Of a stretch of 64,000 bases of DNA, positions 18,248-27,129 are shown piece by piece. Within the stretch, counting starts at the first letter, position 1; each line of letters starts with the position of its first letter. This DNA is from Rhizobiaceae bacterium. Lineage in GTDB: Bacteria; Pseudomonadota; Alphaproteobacteria; Rhizobiales; Rhizobiaceae. Where the stretch lies: NCBI GenBank assembly GCA_028279875.1, contig JANQMU010000016.1, positions 62,001 to 126,000 on the forward strand. Reading direction: 5' to 3'. The translations under genes were made by a program, and so were the position numbers. Below the pieces are notes generated by a model. The model was not told the DNA's origin and made no database searches. It saw nothing but the letters and a program-made list of their open reading frames with translations.

Positions 18248-19098
18248 TCCAATAGGTGGCGCCGCGCTTCAAACAGCATGATGCCGGTGGCCACCGCCAG
18301 GTTGAGCGAATCGGCCCGCCCGGCCTGCGGGATCAGCGCCAGCGTGTCACAGGCACCGGCCAGCGACGGGTCGAGCCCGGCCTGTTCGTTCCCCATCAGC
18401 AGAATCGACGGGGCTGCAGTATAATCAATTGCGCGATAATCAACAGCACCCGCCAGATGGGTTCCGACAAGACGTGCCCCGGACCCTGACTGCCAGGCCA
18501 GGAAACCGTCAATATCGGTGCGTGCCACCGGCACCGCGAAGATCGATCCCATGGTGGCGCGTATGGTCTCGAGCGAAAACGGATCGGTACAGTCTCCGAC
18601 AAGGATGATCCCGCTTGCACCGGCCGCATCGGCGGTGCGGATGATGGTTCCCAGGTTGCCGGGGTCGCGCACCCGGTCGAGGGCGACATAGGTCTCATTT
18701 CCGGTCGGTGCGAGATCGGCAAGATCGGCATATTTCTGCTCGAAGACGCCGCAGACCGTTTGCGGATTGTCGCGTCGGGTGATCGCGCCGAGGATCTTGC
18801 CGGTCACCATGAGCACCAGTCCGCCGCCGGCCACGGTGCGCGCGGCGACGGTCTCGACCGCCGGGTTGCCCTTGTCCGATCTGGCATGGATCAGCGTTTT
18901 GATCTGCCAGCCGAGATCCAGCGCGTCGATGACCAGCTTGAGGCCCTCGGCCATGAAGCTGCCGCTGCGGTCGCGGTTTTTCTTCAGCCCGAGCCCCCGG
19001 ATCTCCTTGATCACCGGGTTGCCGAGACTGGAGATTTCCTTGACCCGGCCGACCCGGCGTCCGGCCCGTTCATCGGTCGCGCTCATTGCTGCACCCAC
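18244..19098 (-). CDS. TrmH/SpoU-family RNA 2'-O-methyltransferase
   Basis: SpoU-class enzymes methylate ribose 2'-hydroxyls of rRNA or tRNA using S-adenosylmethionine bound in a knotted fold. The 284-residue product has an N-terminal substrate-binding domain (SSLGNPVIKEIRGLGLKKNRDR, the RNA-binding start) and the three SpoU motifs: DRVRDPGNLGTIIRTADAAG, LLMGNEQAGLDPSL and IPQAGRADSLNLAVATGIML. It overlaps the following lspA by 4 bases and the preceding methyltransferase stop by 16 bases, so all three should be co-transcribed. Which RNA nucleotide is modified cannot be told from the sequence. Confidence 0.92.
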   Translation of the reverse strand: MGAAMSATDERAGRRVGRVKEISSLGNPVIKEIRGLGLKKNRDRSGSFMAEGLKLVIDALDLGWQIKTLIHARSDKGNPAVETVAARTVAGGGLVLMVTGKILGAITRRDNPQTVCGVFEQKYADLADLAPTGNETYVALDRVRDPGNLGTIIRTADAAGASGIILVGDCTDPFSLETIRATMGSIFAVPVARTDIDGFLAWQSGSGARLVGTHLAGAVDYRAIDYTAAPSILLMGNEQAGLDPSLAGACDTLALIPQAGRADSLNLAVATGIMLFEARRHLLE

Positions 19099-20117
19099 CG
19101 GCTGAAAAGCGATGTGGAGAGCGCTCGCCCGGCCGACTGCTCGCGCAGGACAAGTTCCCCCGATTCGACCAGCCCGCCGGCGCCGCGCATGGTTTCGCGC
19201 ATCAATTCGTGGATCGAATAGAAGGATGCCCGGATAGAATAGGCCGTCAGCACAAGCGTGATGGCCTCTTCCGACAGGATCGAACGGCAGATATCGAGCA
19301 TATCAGGCAGGTGATCGAAAAGCTGCCAGACCTCGCCATTCGGCCCGCGGCCGAATTTCGGCGGGTCGGTCAGGATGATGTCATAGCGGTTGCCGCGCCG
19401 CTCCTCGCGGGCGATGAATTTCATGGCGTCGTCGCAGATCCAGCGGATCGGCCGGTCCTTAAGGCCGGACAGAGCCTGGTTCTCCCGTGCCCAGCCAATG
19501 GCCTTTTTCGAGGCGTCCACATGGGTCACCGCGGCCCCGGCCTTAGCCGCGACCAGCGATGCGATGCCGGTATAGCCGAACAGGTTGAGCACCCGGACCG
19601 GCCGCCTGGCAGCGTCGATGCTTTCGCGCATGAAGCGCCAGTGGGCGGTCTGCTCGGGAAACACGCCGACATGGCGAAACGCCGTGAACCGGCCGTGGAA
19701 ATCGATATCGGCGAGGCGCATGGGCCAGGTCTCACCGAGTGGTGTTTTCGGAAATCTCCAGCGGCCTGTCGCTTCCTCGTCCGGATCGCCGGTGAAGATC
19801 GCGTCGGCGTCGGCCCATTCCGTGTCGCCGAGCTGGCGTGGCCAAAGCGCCTGTGCTTCCGGACGCACGATACGATAGGGGCCATATTGCTCGAGCTTTT
19901 CACCGTCGCCGCTGTCGATCAGCGCGAAGCCCTCGGTATCGCTGGTCTCCAATATGACGGGAACCCGTTCGTCGGGGCGCGGACCCGCGCGCCGCCGGCG
20001 TGGCGCTGCCGGCGCGCATGGATTGAGCCGGCCTTTCGCCGGTCTGGCACGCGCCGACCGGGCGGCGCCCTGCCTGGCTGTGCGTCGAGATCTGCTGCGG
20101 CCGTGTCGCTCCGTCAA
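19083..20117 (-). CDS. RlmI-like class I SAM-dependent RNA methyltransferase
   Basis: The protein resembles the rhizobial family related to the 23S rRNA cytosine methyltransferase RlmI. Visible are DSGDGEKLEQYGPYRIVRPE, the substrate-proximal TAFRHVGVFPEQTAHW, the cofactor loop VLNLFGYTGIASLVAAKAGA, VTHVDASKKAIGWARENQ and the catalytic ILTDPPKFGRGPNGEVWQLF. The conserved domain begins about 60 residues into this reading; the preceding part is rich in Arg, Ala and Pro. I chose the TTG at 20117; the frame stays open to 20276 but that would overlap the upstream gene, and no candidate has a good ribosome site, so the start is uncertain. Confidence 0.85.
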   Translation of the reverse strand: MTERHGRSRSRRTARQGAARSARARPAKGRLNPCAPAAPRRRRAGPRPDERVPVILETSDTEGFALIDSGDGEKLEQYGPYRIVRPEAQALWPRQLGDTEWADADAIFTGDPDEEATGRWRFPKTPLGETWPMRLADIDFHGRFTAFRHVGVFPEQTAHWRFMRESIDAARRPVRVLNLFGYTGIASLVAAKAGAAVTHVDASKKAIGWARENQALSGLKDRPIRWICDDAMKFIAREERRGNRYDIILTDPPKFGRGPNGEVWQLFDHLPDMLDICRSILSEEAITLVLTAYSIRASFYSIHELMRETMRGAGGLVESGELVLREQSAGRALSTSLFSRWVQQ

Positions 20118-20245
20118 GAAATCGATCCATTCAATTCGGGCCGAATCCCGGTCCGGTTCGGCCAAGCAGATACCATTGCGCCGGCGCCCGGCAAAGCTGT
20201 TTCCCCGGTTGAGTCGTTGTGGCGGATCCCGCGCCGGCTCGGCCG

Positions 20246-21220
20246 TTATTGTTCTTCGGCGTTGAACCGGGTCCACACCAGGCAGCCCGCGGCGAAATCC
20301 TCAAGCGCGGCGCCGGTCGATTTGAACAGCGTGATCTCGTCTTCGCGGCTGCGTCCCGGGTGATCCCCGCGACACAGCATGGCAAGATCGGCGGCGATAT
20401 CGGTCCGCGCAATAAGGCCGTTTTGAAGCGGCTGCACGAGGTCGCCGCCCTCTTTCAGAGCGCCGTCGAACGTGTCGACGAAAAGCGTCGCTCGGCGCAC
20501 GGCCTCATCATCGCTTTCGCGCATATCCGGCGTATAGGCGCCGACCAGATCGACGTGGGTTCCGGGTTTCAGCCAGGCGCCCTCGATCAGCGGATCGGAC
20601 GAGATCGTCGCCGCCGATACGATATCCGACCGGGCAATGGCCGTCGCGCGATCCCGGGCGACGACGGCCTCCAGGGTATCCCCCTCGAGTTCCGCGGCCA
20701 GCCGTTCTGCGCCTTCCGGCGTCCTGTTCCACAGATAGACGGTTTTGATCGGGTGCATCGCAGCATGCGCCCGAATGAGGTGCGGCGCCAGCTTTCCGGC
20801 ACCGATCATCGTCATGGTCGAAGCGCCGCCGGGCGCCAGATAGCGGCCGGCCAGCGCCGATGCGGTTGCTGTGCGCCAAAGGGTCAGCGCCTGTCCGTCG
20901 ATCAGCGCCAGCGGTTCGCCGGTCTTGCCGTCGGCCAGCAGATAGGTCGCCATCACGGCCGGTTTGCCCGACCGGTTGTTGTCCGGGCTGACCGTGGCGA
21001 TCTTGACCCCGATGAAGCCGCCGTCGGAATGGCCGCGCCCACCGAAATCCGTCCAGGCCGGCATCAGCAGCATGCCGCTGTCGGCTCCGTCCGGCCGCGC
21101 GATCGTGTGGTGATGGCGCAGCGGCGCCGTGACGCCGTCGCAAAACGCCTTAGATAGGGCGGTCGCCAGACCCGGATAATCGAGCAACCGGTCGACCTGT
21201 TGTGCGGAAATGACCTGCAA
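20246..21220 (-). CDS. Ornithine cyclodeaminase/mu-crystallin family protein
   Basis: This NAD(P)-binding family includes ornithine cyclodeaminase (ornithine to proline), alanine dehydrogenase and delta-1-pyrroline-2-carboxylate reductases. The 324-residue product shows the family blocks MQVISAQQVDRLLDY, GGFIGVKIATVSPDN, LALIDGQALTLWRTATASALA and the Rossmann loop MIGAGKLAPHLIRAHAAM, and ends with KSTGAALEDFAAGCLVW. Which reaction it performs cannot be settled; the pyrroline-2-carboxylate or ketimine reductase role is common in rhizobia. lapA lies 6 bases upstream in the same run. Confidence 0.88.
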   Translation of the reverse strand: MQVISAQQVDRLLDYPGLATALSKAFCDGVTAPLRHHHTIARPDGADSGMLLMPAWTDFGGRGHSDGGFIGVKIATVSPDNNRSGKPAVMATYLLADGKTGEPLALIDGQALTLWRTATASALAGRYLAPGGASTMTMIGAGKLAPHLIRAHAAMHPIKTVYLWNRTPEGAERLAAELEGDTLEAVVARDRATAIARSDIVSAATISSDPLIEGAWLKPGTHVDLVGAYTPDMRESDDEAVRRATLFVDTFDGALKEGGDLVQPLQNGLIARTDIAADLAMLCRGDHPGRSREDEITLFKSTGAALEDFAAGCLVWTRFNAEEQ

Positions 21221-21226
21221 TTCGCT

Positions 21227-21565
21227 CTATGCCGACGGAAGCGTGTTCTGGCCGGTCATCGTTTCAGCCCGTTCGCGTTGCTTGTCGGCTTCCGTGTGCC
21301 ATTTCACCGCTTCCCGGGCTTCGACCCGCGCCTTTTTCCTGTATTTTCCTTGTTTGAACCATGTCGCCAGCGAGCCGATGATCATGCCCAGCATCACGGC
21401 GGCGAACAGGAAGACGAAGAAGGGCGCGCTGAGCGAAAGCAGCGTGTCGGACGGATCAAACGGATTGAGCGCTAGCGTCACCGTGTCGCGATTGGCGACC
21501 GAAAGCACGATCAGCACGATCGCGACGGGGGCGAGGATGAGAATATTGATGAGCTTTCTTGTCAT
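21227..21565 (-). CDS. LapA-domain (DUF1049) inner-membrane protein
   Basis: The 112-residue protein has two membrane helices (LINILILAPVAIVLIVLSVA and APFFVFLFAAVMLGMIIGSL) joined by the short periplasmic NRDTVTLALNPFDP motif typical of the LapA domain, then a basic cytoplasmic tail with coiled-coil character. In Escherichia coli LapA works with LapB in controlling lipopolysaccharide synthesis, and the gene often neighbours ihfB, as here. No lapB is present nearby. Confidence 0.88.
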   Translation of the reverse strand: MTRKLINILILAPVAIVLIVLSVANRDTVTLALNPFDPSDTLLSLSAPFFVFLFAAVMLGMIIGSLATWFKQGKYRKKARVEAREAVKWHTEADKQRERAETMTGQNTLPSA

Positions 21566-21685
21566 GACATCCGAACCAGTTCATTCACGCCACGAATAAC
21601 ATTGGCGGACGCCTGATTCCAGTGATTCGAGCCAGTGATGTGTGCATGCAACGGGTGCCGGCGTTTGTGCCGATGCTCAGTGCCG

Positions 21686-21976
21686 TCAGACGTTGTTTCC
21701 GGGATTGAGCCGTTCGCGCAATTCCTTGCCGGTCTTGAAGAAAGGCACCCATTTTTCCTCGACGAAAACCGATTCTCCGGTTCGTGGATTGCGGCCGGAG
21801 CGCGAGGGTCGGTTCTTGACCGAAAAAGCGCCGAAGCCGCGCAGTTCGACCCGGTTGCCATTGGCCAGGGCCTCGGTGATCTCGTCAAGGATCGCATTGA
21901 CGATATTTTCGACGTCGCGATGGTACAGATGCGGATTGCGGGCAGCAATCAAATGAATCAACTCTGACTTGATCAC
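21686..21976 (-). CDS. ihfB: Integration host factor beta subunit
   Basis: IhfB pairs with IhfA to form a DNA-bending heterodimer used in replication, recombination and sigma-54 promoter activation. The 96-residue protein starts [19 protein letters not shown] and contains the beta-ribbon arm with [23 protein letters not shown] chose the GTG at 21976 because AGGGGA lies just upstream; an in-frame ATG at 22024 adds 16 unrelated residues. It lies 20 bases after sppA. Its presence in the same window as rpoN is notable but the two are not in one operon. Confidence 0.95.
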   Translation of the reverse strand: MIKSELIHLIAARNPHLYHRDVENIVNAILDEITEALANGNRVELRGFGAFSVKNRPSRSGRNPRTGESVFVEEKWVPFFKTGKELRERLNPGNNV

Positions 21977-21996
21977 GGCTGTTCCCCTCATCCGCT

Positions 21997-22965
21997 CTAT
22001 TGATCGGCTGGGCCAAATTGCCAAACGGAAACAAGGCCGTCAAGGAACAACTTGCGATCCGCCAGGCCGCGCAGTTCCCGTGCGAACGGAAATGCGCTGT
22101 CTTCGAAGGCGCCGATCAGGCGGACCATGGCCTCGCCGAACAGCAATTCGCTGTTGGACCGGCGTCGTTCCCAGTCGACGATGTTGAGCGATTCGTCGAT
22201 GCCTTTTGTGGTCAGATACGCCCGAATCTCTGTCTCGCCGCCGATTTCGTCCACCAGGCCGTTGCCGGCGGCCTGCCGGCCGGTGAAGACGCTGCCGTCG
22301 GCCAGCGCCAGGGCGTCGCTGCGCGACAATCCACGGCGATCCGCGACAAGATCGACGAACCACCCATAGGTGTCGCTGACCATGGAGCGGATCATCGCCT
22401 TGGCCTCGTCGCTGGCGGCGTGGAACGGCGATGGTTCCGCCTTCAGCGGAGCAGATTTGATCTCTTCGATCGAGACACCGATTTTTTCCAGCAGGGCAGA
22501 GACCTGCGCATATTGAAAAAGGACACCGATCGAGCCGACGAGCGAAGTGTCGCCGGCGACAATGTGGTCGGCGCCGCAGGCGACCATATAGGCGGCCGAT
22601 GCCGCCATTGTCCGCACTTCGGCCACCGTCGGTTTTTCCGCCGCCACCCGGCGAACCGCCCGGTAAAGGGTCTCGCCGCCATAGGAGGTGCCGCCGGGCG
22701 ATTCGAGCCGAACGATCAGCGCCTTGACCCGATCGCTTTTGCGGATCTCCTCGAGCCGCTGCAGCAGTTCCCCATTGTCTACGATCACGCCCGAGATCGT
22801 GACGCGCGCGACATGGGCAGAGGACTTGCCGCTCAGCGGATCCTGGCCGCTGGTGTTGGCGACAATGCCGGCGACCGCAAGCAGGATGATCAGGAACGCC
22901 GCGGCGCGCCAGAAGGTCAGTTTTCGACGCAGGCGGCGCCGGTCTGCTATGCCGTTTTGATCCAT
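21997..22965 (-). CDS. sppA: Signal peptide peptidase SppA, short form
   Basis: SppA is a membrane-anchored serine protease of the ClpP/crotonase fold that degrades released signal peptides. A basic N-terminus and one membrane helix ([20 protein letters not shown]) are followed by the protease domain, with [14 protein letters not shown], the nucleophile Ser in [15 protein letters not shown] and the presumed general-base Lys in [11 protein letters not shown]. At 322 residues it is the single-domain form, about half the length of the E. coli protein, as is normal in alphaproteobacteria. It appears to be the first gene of the minus-strand run. Confidence 0.94.
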   Translation of the reverse strand: MDQNGIADRRRLRRKLTFWRAAAFLIILLAVAGIVANTSGQDPLSGKSSAHVARVTISGVIVDNGELLQRLEEIRKSDRVKALIVRLESPGGTSYGGETLYRAVRRVAAEKPTVAEVRTMAASAAYMVACGADHIVAGDTSLVGSIGVLFQYAQVSALLEKIGVSIEEIKSAPLKAEPSPFHAASDEAKAMIRSMVSDTYGWFVDLVADRRGLSRSDALALADGSVFTGRQAAGNGLVDEIGGETEIRAYLTTKGIDESLNIVDWERRRSNSELLFGEAMVRLIGAFEDSAFPFARELRGLADRKLFLDGLVSVWQFGPADQ

Positions 22966-23281
22966 GGGATGGTTCCGGAAAATGAAAATCGCTGGACGGA
23001 AATTACCAGATCGCCGCCCGCCTGCCTAACGACAATTTGCCGCCGCGAGAAAATACTCGCCGTCTGCCGCAATCTGCACATAAAACGCCATATTGCGCCT
23101 GTAAGGCCTGCATGCGCTATGGTAAGTTTCGAAGACGCTCTGAAACAAATCGTTAGCACTTGCAGCCGATGGGGTGATGTGAGATTGGCTTGGACCACGT
23201 GATGGCGGGAGACGACAATGAACAGCCGGATGAGGCAATTCGGTCTCGTTTCGCGACGGGACAGGGCGACAACGGGGTCTG
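22966..23281. other. Divergent intergenic region between sppA and lptC
   Basis: This 316-base stretch must hold the promoters of both flanking genes. I see no convincing gene in it. A TTGCGC at 23094-23099 with GCTATG 17 bases later is a weak lptC promoter candidate. No strong hairpin was found. Many rhizobial genomes carry an RNase D gene before lptC; nothing like it is visible here. Confidence 0.4.
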
Positions 23282-23956
23282 ATGGCGCGAAAACGTAAAT
23301 ATCCGGCGGGCCGTGCCGTGGCCAGGAGCGACTACGCCCGGGCGGTGCGGCATTCACGATGGGTCTGGATGCTGAAACTGGCCTTTCCAGTTGCCGCCGT
23401 CATTGCGGTCGTCGCCTTTGTCGGCTCGACCATGATTTCAAGGGCGCTGCCCGAAGGGGCCTCGATTGGCGACACGGTGATTTCCGGCGGCAAGCTGATC
23501 ATGAACAACCCGGTGATGACCGGCCCGGTCGGGGAATCGAGCAGCTATTCGGTGACGGCCGCCCGCGCCGTTCAGGACCTGTCCGTGCCCTCGGTCATCA
23601 GGCTCGAAGACATTGTTGCCGATTTCCCGATGACCGGCACCGAGACCGCGCTGCTTGATGCGCTGAGTGGGATCTACAACCGCGACGAGGACTTCCTGGT
23701 CCTCGACCAGCCCTTCACCGTCACCACCGAAAGCGGCATGACGGCGCGTCTGATGGATGCCAATATCGATATCGATGCGGGATGGCTGAAGACCGAAAAA
23801 CCGGTCAACATCGAAACCAGGCAGGGCAGGATCGTTGCCGAATCGCTGCACATGATCGACAACGGCGCCGAAATCATATTCGAGCACGATGTGAACATGA
23901 CGCTCAATCCGGGCGCCATACGCCAGCCCGCGGACGCCTCGCGTGATGATGAATAG
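23282..23956 (+). CDS. lptC: LPS export ABC transporter periplasmic protein LptC
   Basis: LptC is a bitopic inner-membrane protein that receives lipopolysaccharide from LptB2FG and passes it to LptA. The 224-residue product has a basic cytoplasmic start, one membrane helix (LAFPVAAVIAVVAFVGSTMI near residues 32-51) and a periplasmic beta-jellyroll (SVTAARAVQDL, INIDAGWLKTEKPVNIETRQGR-like segments, ending NMTLNPGA). lptA and lptB follow in the same direction, the expected operon. Sequence conservation in LptC is low, so order supports the call. Confidence 0.9.
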   Translation: MARKRKYPAGRAVARSDYARAVRHSRWVWMLKLAFPVAAVIAVVAFVGSTMISRALPEGASIGDTVISGGKLIMNNPVMTGPVGESSSYSVTAARAVQDLSVPSVIRLEDIVADFPMTGTETALLDALSGIYNRDEDFLVLDQPFTVTTESGMTARLMDANIDIDAGWLKTEKPVNIETRQGRIVAESLHMIDNGAEIIFEHDVNMTLNPGAIRQPADASRDDE

Positions 23957-23971
23957 GAAGGAAACCGTCCG

Positions 23972-24526
23972 ATGATCTCGCAATTCTGGCGAAAGCTCGG
24001 CCTGTCCGCGATTGCCGGACCCGTCCTCCTGGCGACCGCACTGGCTGCGCCATCCTGGGCCCAGCAGACGACCTCCAGCCGCATGACCGGGCTTGCCCTT
24101 TCCGGTGACGAGCCCATTCAGATCGAAAGCGACAAGCTCAGCGTCAAGGACGAGGAGGGCAAGGCTGTCTTCACCGGCAATGTCAAAGTGGTTCAGGGCA
24201 AGACCACGATGCAATCGGGCAATATGACGGTGTATTACGCCAAGGATGGCGGCTCGGTATCCGCAGGAACCTCTGAGATCGACCGCATTCTCGTAGGCGG
24301 CAAGGTCTATATCAAGACCGAGGAGCAGGAAGCCACGGCCGATGACGGCGTCTTCAACATGAAGACCGATACGGTTGTCCTGACAGGCGACCAGGTGGTG
24401 CTGACCGACGGCAGCAATGTCTTTGTCGGCTGCAAACTGACCGTCTACATGCAATCCGGGGAGGCCAGACTGGACAGTTGCGGCGGCCGCGTGCGTATTC
24501 AACTTGACCCGAAGTCCAAAAAGTAG
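23972..24526 (+). CDS. lptA: LPS transport periplasmic protein LptA
   Basis: LptA forms the beta-jellyroll bridge that carries lipopolysaccharide across the periplasm. The 184-residue product begins with a signal peptide ending in SWAQQ, then shows the OstA-fold repeats: PIQIESDKLSVKDEEGKAVF, GNVKVVQGKTTMQSGNMTVYY and ATADDGVFNMKTDTVVLTGD. It starts 15 bases after lptC with AGGAAGG upstream. A perfect 13-bp hairpin follows its stop, separating it from lptB. Confidence 0.93.
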   Translation: MISQFWRKLGLSAIAGPVLLATALAAPSWAQQTTSSRMTGLALSGDEPIQIESDKLSVKDEEGKAVFTGNVKVVQGKTTMQSGNMTVYYAKDGGSVSAGTSEIDRILVGGKVYIKTEEQEATADDGVFNMKTDTVVLTGDQVVLTDGSNVFVGCKLTVYMQSGEARLDSCGGRVRIQLDPKSKK

Positions 24527-24532
24527 GACTTG

Positions 24533-24564
24533 CGGTTCACCACAGCCCAGCCTGTGGTGAACCG
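24533..24564 (+). promoter_or_regulatory. 13-bp perfect hairpin between lptA and lptB
   Basis: CGGTTCACCACAG and CTGTGGTGAACCG form an uninterrupted 13-bp stem around a CCCAGC loop, 6 bases after the lptA stop. It is not followed by a T run, so it is unlikely to be an intrinsic terminator. It may protect the lptCA message from 3' decay, act as a protein-binding dyad or slow polymerase before lptB. Confidence 0.6.
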
Positions 24565-24594
24565 GTTTCAGGGCGTTTCGGAGACAGAACAAAT

Positions 24595-25380
24595 ATGGCG
24601 GACAGCCCGGTCATTTCGCAAAACGAGCCGGAAAACCAGGCTGATCCCGACCGTTTCGACGGCACTCTGATCGCCCGCAACCTCACCAAGACCTATAAAT
24701 CGCGCCGTGTGGTTAACGGTGTCTCGCTCGGTGTGCGGCGCGGCGAGGCTGTCGGCCTGCTCGGCCCCAACGGCGCCGGCAAGACGACCTGCTTCTACAT
24801 GATCACCGGGCTGGTGCCGGTGGATGAAGGCCGGATTCTGATTGACGGCAATGACGTCACCAAGATGCCGATGTATCGCCGCGCCCGCCTTGGCGTCGGC
24901 TACCTGCCGCAGGAAGCGTCGATCTTTCGGGGCTTGAGCGTTGAAAACAACATTCGCGCCGTGCTGGAGATTGTCGAGCGCAACCGCGCCGAACGGGAGC
25001 GAAAGCTCGAGGAACTGCTCGACGAATTCACCATCGGACATTTGCGCAAGGCACCATCCATATCGCTTTCGGGCGGTGAGAGGCGCCGCCTTGAGATCGC
25101 CCGGTCGCTGGCTTCCGATCCGACCTTCATGCTGCTCGACGAGCCCTTTGCCGGCGTCGATCCGATTGCCGTTTCCGACATTCAGGCGCTGGTGCGGCAT
25201 CTGACCAAACGCGGCATCGGTGTGCTGATCACCGATCATAATGTGCGCGAGACGCTCGGCCTGATCGATCGCGCCTATATTATCCACGCCGGCAAGGTGC
25301 TGACCCACGGCCAGCCCTCCGACATCGTCGCCAATGCCGATGTCCGGCGCCTGTATCTGGGTGAAGGTTTCACCTTGTGA
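24595..25380 (+). CDS. lptB: LPS export ABC transporter ATP-binding protein LptB
   Basis: LptB is the cytoplasmic ATPase of the LptB2FG complex that extracts lipopolysaccharide from the inner membrane. The 261-residue product has Walker A GPNGAGKTTCFYM near residue 60, Q-loop YLPQEASIFRGLSV, the ABC signature LSGGERRRLEIARSL, Walker B FMLLDEPFAGVDP and the switch His in ITDHNVRETL. An N-terminal tail of about 25 residues precedes the domain. It lies between lptA and rpoN, the conserved gammaproteobacterial and alphaproteobacterial order. Confidence 0.96.
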   Translation: MADSPVISQNEPENQADPDRFDGTLIARNLTKTYKSRRVVNGVSLGVRRGEAVGLLGPNGAGKTTCFYMITGLVPVDEGRILIDGNDVTKMPMYRRARLGVGYLPQEASIFRGLSVENNIRAVLEIVERNRAERERKLEELLDEFTIGHLRKAPSISLSGGERRRLEIARSLASDPTFMLLDEPFAGVDPIAVSDIQALVRHLTKRGIGVLITDHNVRETLGLIDRAYIIHAGKVLTHGQPSDIVANADVRRLYLGEGFTL

Positions 25381-25469
25381 GCACCTGACGACGCTGCCAT
25401 CGGGCCGTCAGACGGGATTTTGCCGGCCTTCGGGATCGGTACCGGCACAGCCGAATTCGGCGCTTTAAC

Positions 25470-25498
25470 TTGACATTAGGACTGAAAAAGCAATTTTT
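25470..25498 (+). promoter_or_regulatory. Candidate promoter upstream of rpoN
   Basis: A full TTGACA (preceded by C) at 25470-25475 is followed after 17 bases by ATTTTT at 25493-25498. The -35 is perfect and the -10 weak, a common alphaproteobacterial pattern. It would give a leader of about 70 bases before rpoN. Confidence 0.45.
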
Positions 25499-25572
25499 GG
25501 GCCAGTCCGCGCCCGTGGGGGCGTTGTTTTTGTGTTTTCCAACCTGTGTCTGGCAGGAGCGGTTTCGAGATC

Positions 25573-27129
25573 ATGGCGTTGTCGGCACAGTTGCATATGC
25601 GGCAGAACCAGTCCGTGGTGATGACACCGCAATTGATGCAGTCGATCCGGCTGCTGCAGCTGACCCACGCCGAATTGCTGCAATATATCGAGCAGGAAGT
25701 GGAAAAAAACCCGCTCCTGCGCCACGATACGGCGTCCGGGGACGAGGTGCTGGCCGACGGGCCAGCAGAAGACACCCCGAATGGCGTGTCCGCCGATGCC
25801 GGTGATGAAGCCAATTCCGGTGACGGCGACTGGTTCCGAGACGAGCTCGATCACAGCGGCGGGGAGATCTCGGCGCGGCTCGACACGCCGCAGGAGGATG
25901 TGTTTCCGGAGGACAGCGGCGTCGTGCCGCCGGATTCGCCGGAACTTGCCGCCCAGTGGAAATCGATGCCCGGCGCCGCGTCGCTGTCGGGCGACACCTA
26001 TCGCGATCTTGACGGTTTTGCCGCCAGATCCGATACGATGCGCGACCATGTCGCCGAACAGATTGTTTTTGCTTTCGCCGACAATCCGGCGCGCCTGATC
26101 GCCGCCGATCTCGCCGACCATCTGGACGAAGCCGGCTATCTGCAGGCCGATCTCGCCGAAACTGCCGCCCGTTTGAATGTCGATACCGGCACGGTGGAAG
26201 CTATCCTGAACACCCTGCACGACTTCGAGCCGCCCGGGCTGTTTGCGCGAGACCTATCGGAGTGCCTGGCAATCCAGCTGCGGCGAAAGGACCGCTTCGA
26301 TCCAGCGATGCAGGCGCTGATCGGCAATCTCGAACTGCTGGCGCGCCGGGATTTCAAATCCCTGCGCCGGATCTGCGGCGTCGAGGAAGCCGATCTTCTT
26401 GATATGATGGCGGAAATCAGAATGCTGGACCCCAAGCCCGGCAACCGTTTCGACAGCGCCGACATCCAGGCCATCGTCGCCGATGTCAATGTCCGGGCCG
26501 CGCCCGAAGGCGGCTGGTCCGTGGAGCTCAATGGCGACACCCTGCCGCGGGTGCTGGTCGATCAGTCCTATTATCTGGAAGTCTCGACGCAGCGCGGCAT
26601 CAGCGCCAAGGACCGGGATTATCTCAATGAATGCATGCGGGATGCCAACTGGCTGACGCGCAGCCTCGATCAGCGGGCGAGGACGATCATGAAGGTCGCC
26701 GGCGAAATCGTCCTGCGGCAGGCCGATTTTCTCGACCGCGGCGTTGAACATCTGCGTCCCATGACCCTGAAATCGGTCGCCGATGCCATTGACATGCACG
26801 AATCGACCGTCAGCCGCGTCACGTCGAACAAATATATGCTGACGCCACGCGGAATCTTCGAGCTGAAGTTCTTTTTCACTGCCGAGATCGCGGCCGCCGA
26901 TGGCGGTGCCGGGCACTCCTCGGAGGCGGTGCGCCACCGCATCCGCCAGTTGATCGCCGATGAGGAGCCCGGCAATGTCCTGTCCGACGACGTGATCGTC
27001 GGCATCCTCAAAAAGGACGGGATCGACATTGCGCGCCGCACGGTGGCGAAATACCGCGAGTCGATGAATATCGCCTCATCGGTCCAGAGGCGCCGGGAGA
27101 AAACCGCCCTGAACCGGGCCGGCCTTTAG
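25573..27129 (+). CDS. rpoN: RNA polymerase sigma-54 factor
   Basis: Sigma-54 directs polymerase to -24/-12 promoters and needs an enhancer-binding activator; in rhizobia it controls nitrogen assimilation, dicarboxylate uptake and nitrogen fixation. The 518-residue reading starts MALSAQLHMRQNQSVVMTPQLMQ, the region I activator-contact segment. An acidic region II follows (about residues 55-110), then the core-binding domain, a helix-turn-helix at SVADAIDMHESTVSRVTSNKY and the RpoN box ARRTVAKYRE near residues 486-495. A slightly longer start at 25546 is possible. lptB lies upstream, hpf and ptsN downstream, the standard arrangement. Confidence 0.96.
   Translation: MALSAQLHMRQNQSVVMTPQLMQSIRLLQLTHAELLQYIEQEVEKNPLLRHDTASGDEVLADGPAEDTPNGVSADAGDEANSGDGDWFRDELDHSGGEISARLDTPQEDVFPEDSGVVPPDSPELAAQWKSMPGAASLSGDTYRDLDGFAARSDTMRDHVAEQIVFAFADNPARLIAADLADHLDEAGYLQADLAETAARLNVDTGTVEAILNTLHDFEPPGLFARDLSECLAIQLRRKDRFDPAMQALIGNLELLARRDFKSLRRICGVEEADLLDMMAEIRMLDPKPGNRFDSADIQAIVADVNVRAAPEGGWSVELNGDTLPRVLVDQSYYLEVSTQRGISAKDRDYLNECMRDANWLTRSLDQRARTIMKVAGEIVLRQADFLDRGVEHLRPMTLKSVADAIDMHESTVSRVTSNKYMLTPRGIFELKFFFTAEIAAADGGAGHSSEAVRHRIRQLIADEEPGNVLSDDVIVGILKKDGIDIARRTVAKYRESMNIASSVQRRREKTALNRAGL

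Noticed and set aside
23218-23298. Short open frame overlapping the lptC start
   Set aside because: It encodes about 26 residues in another frame, lacks a good ribosome site and shows no sign of conservation.
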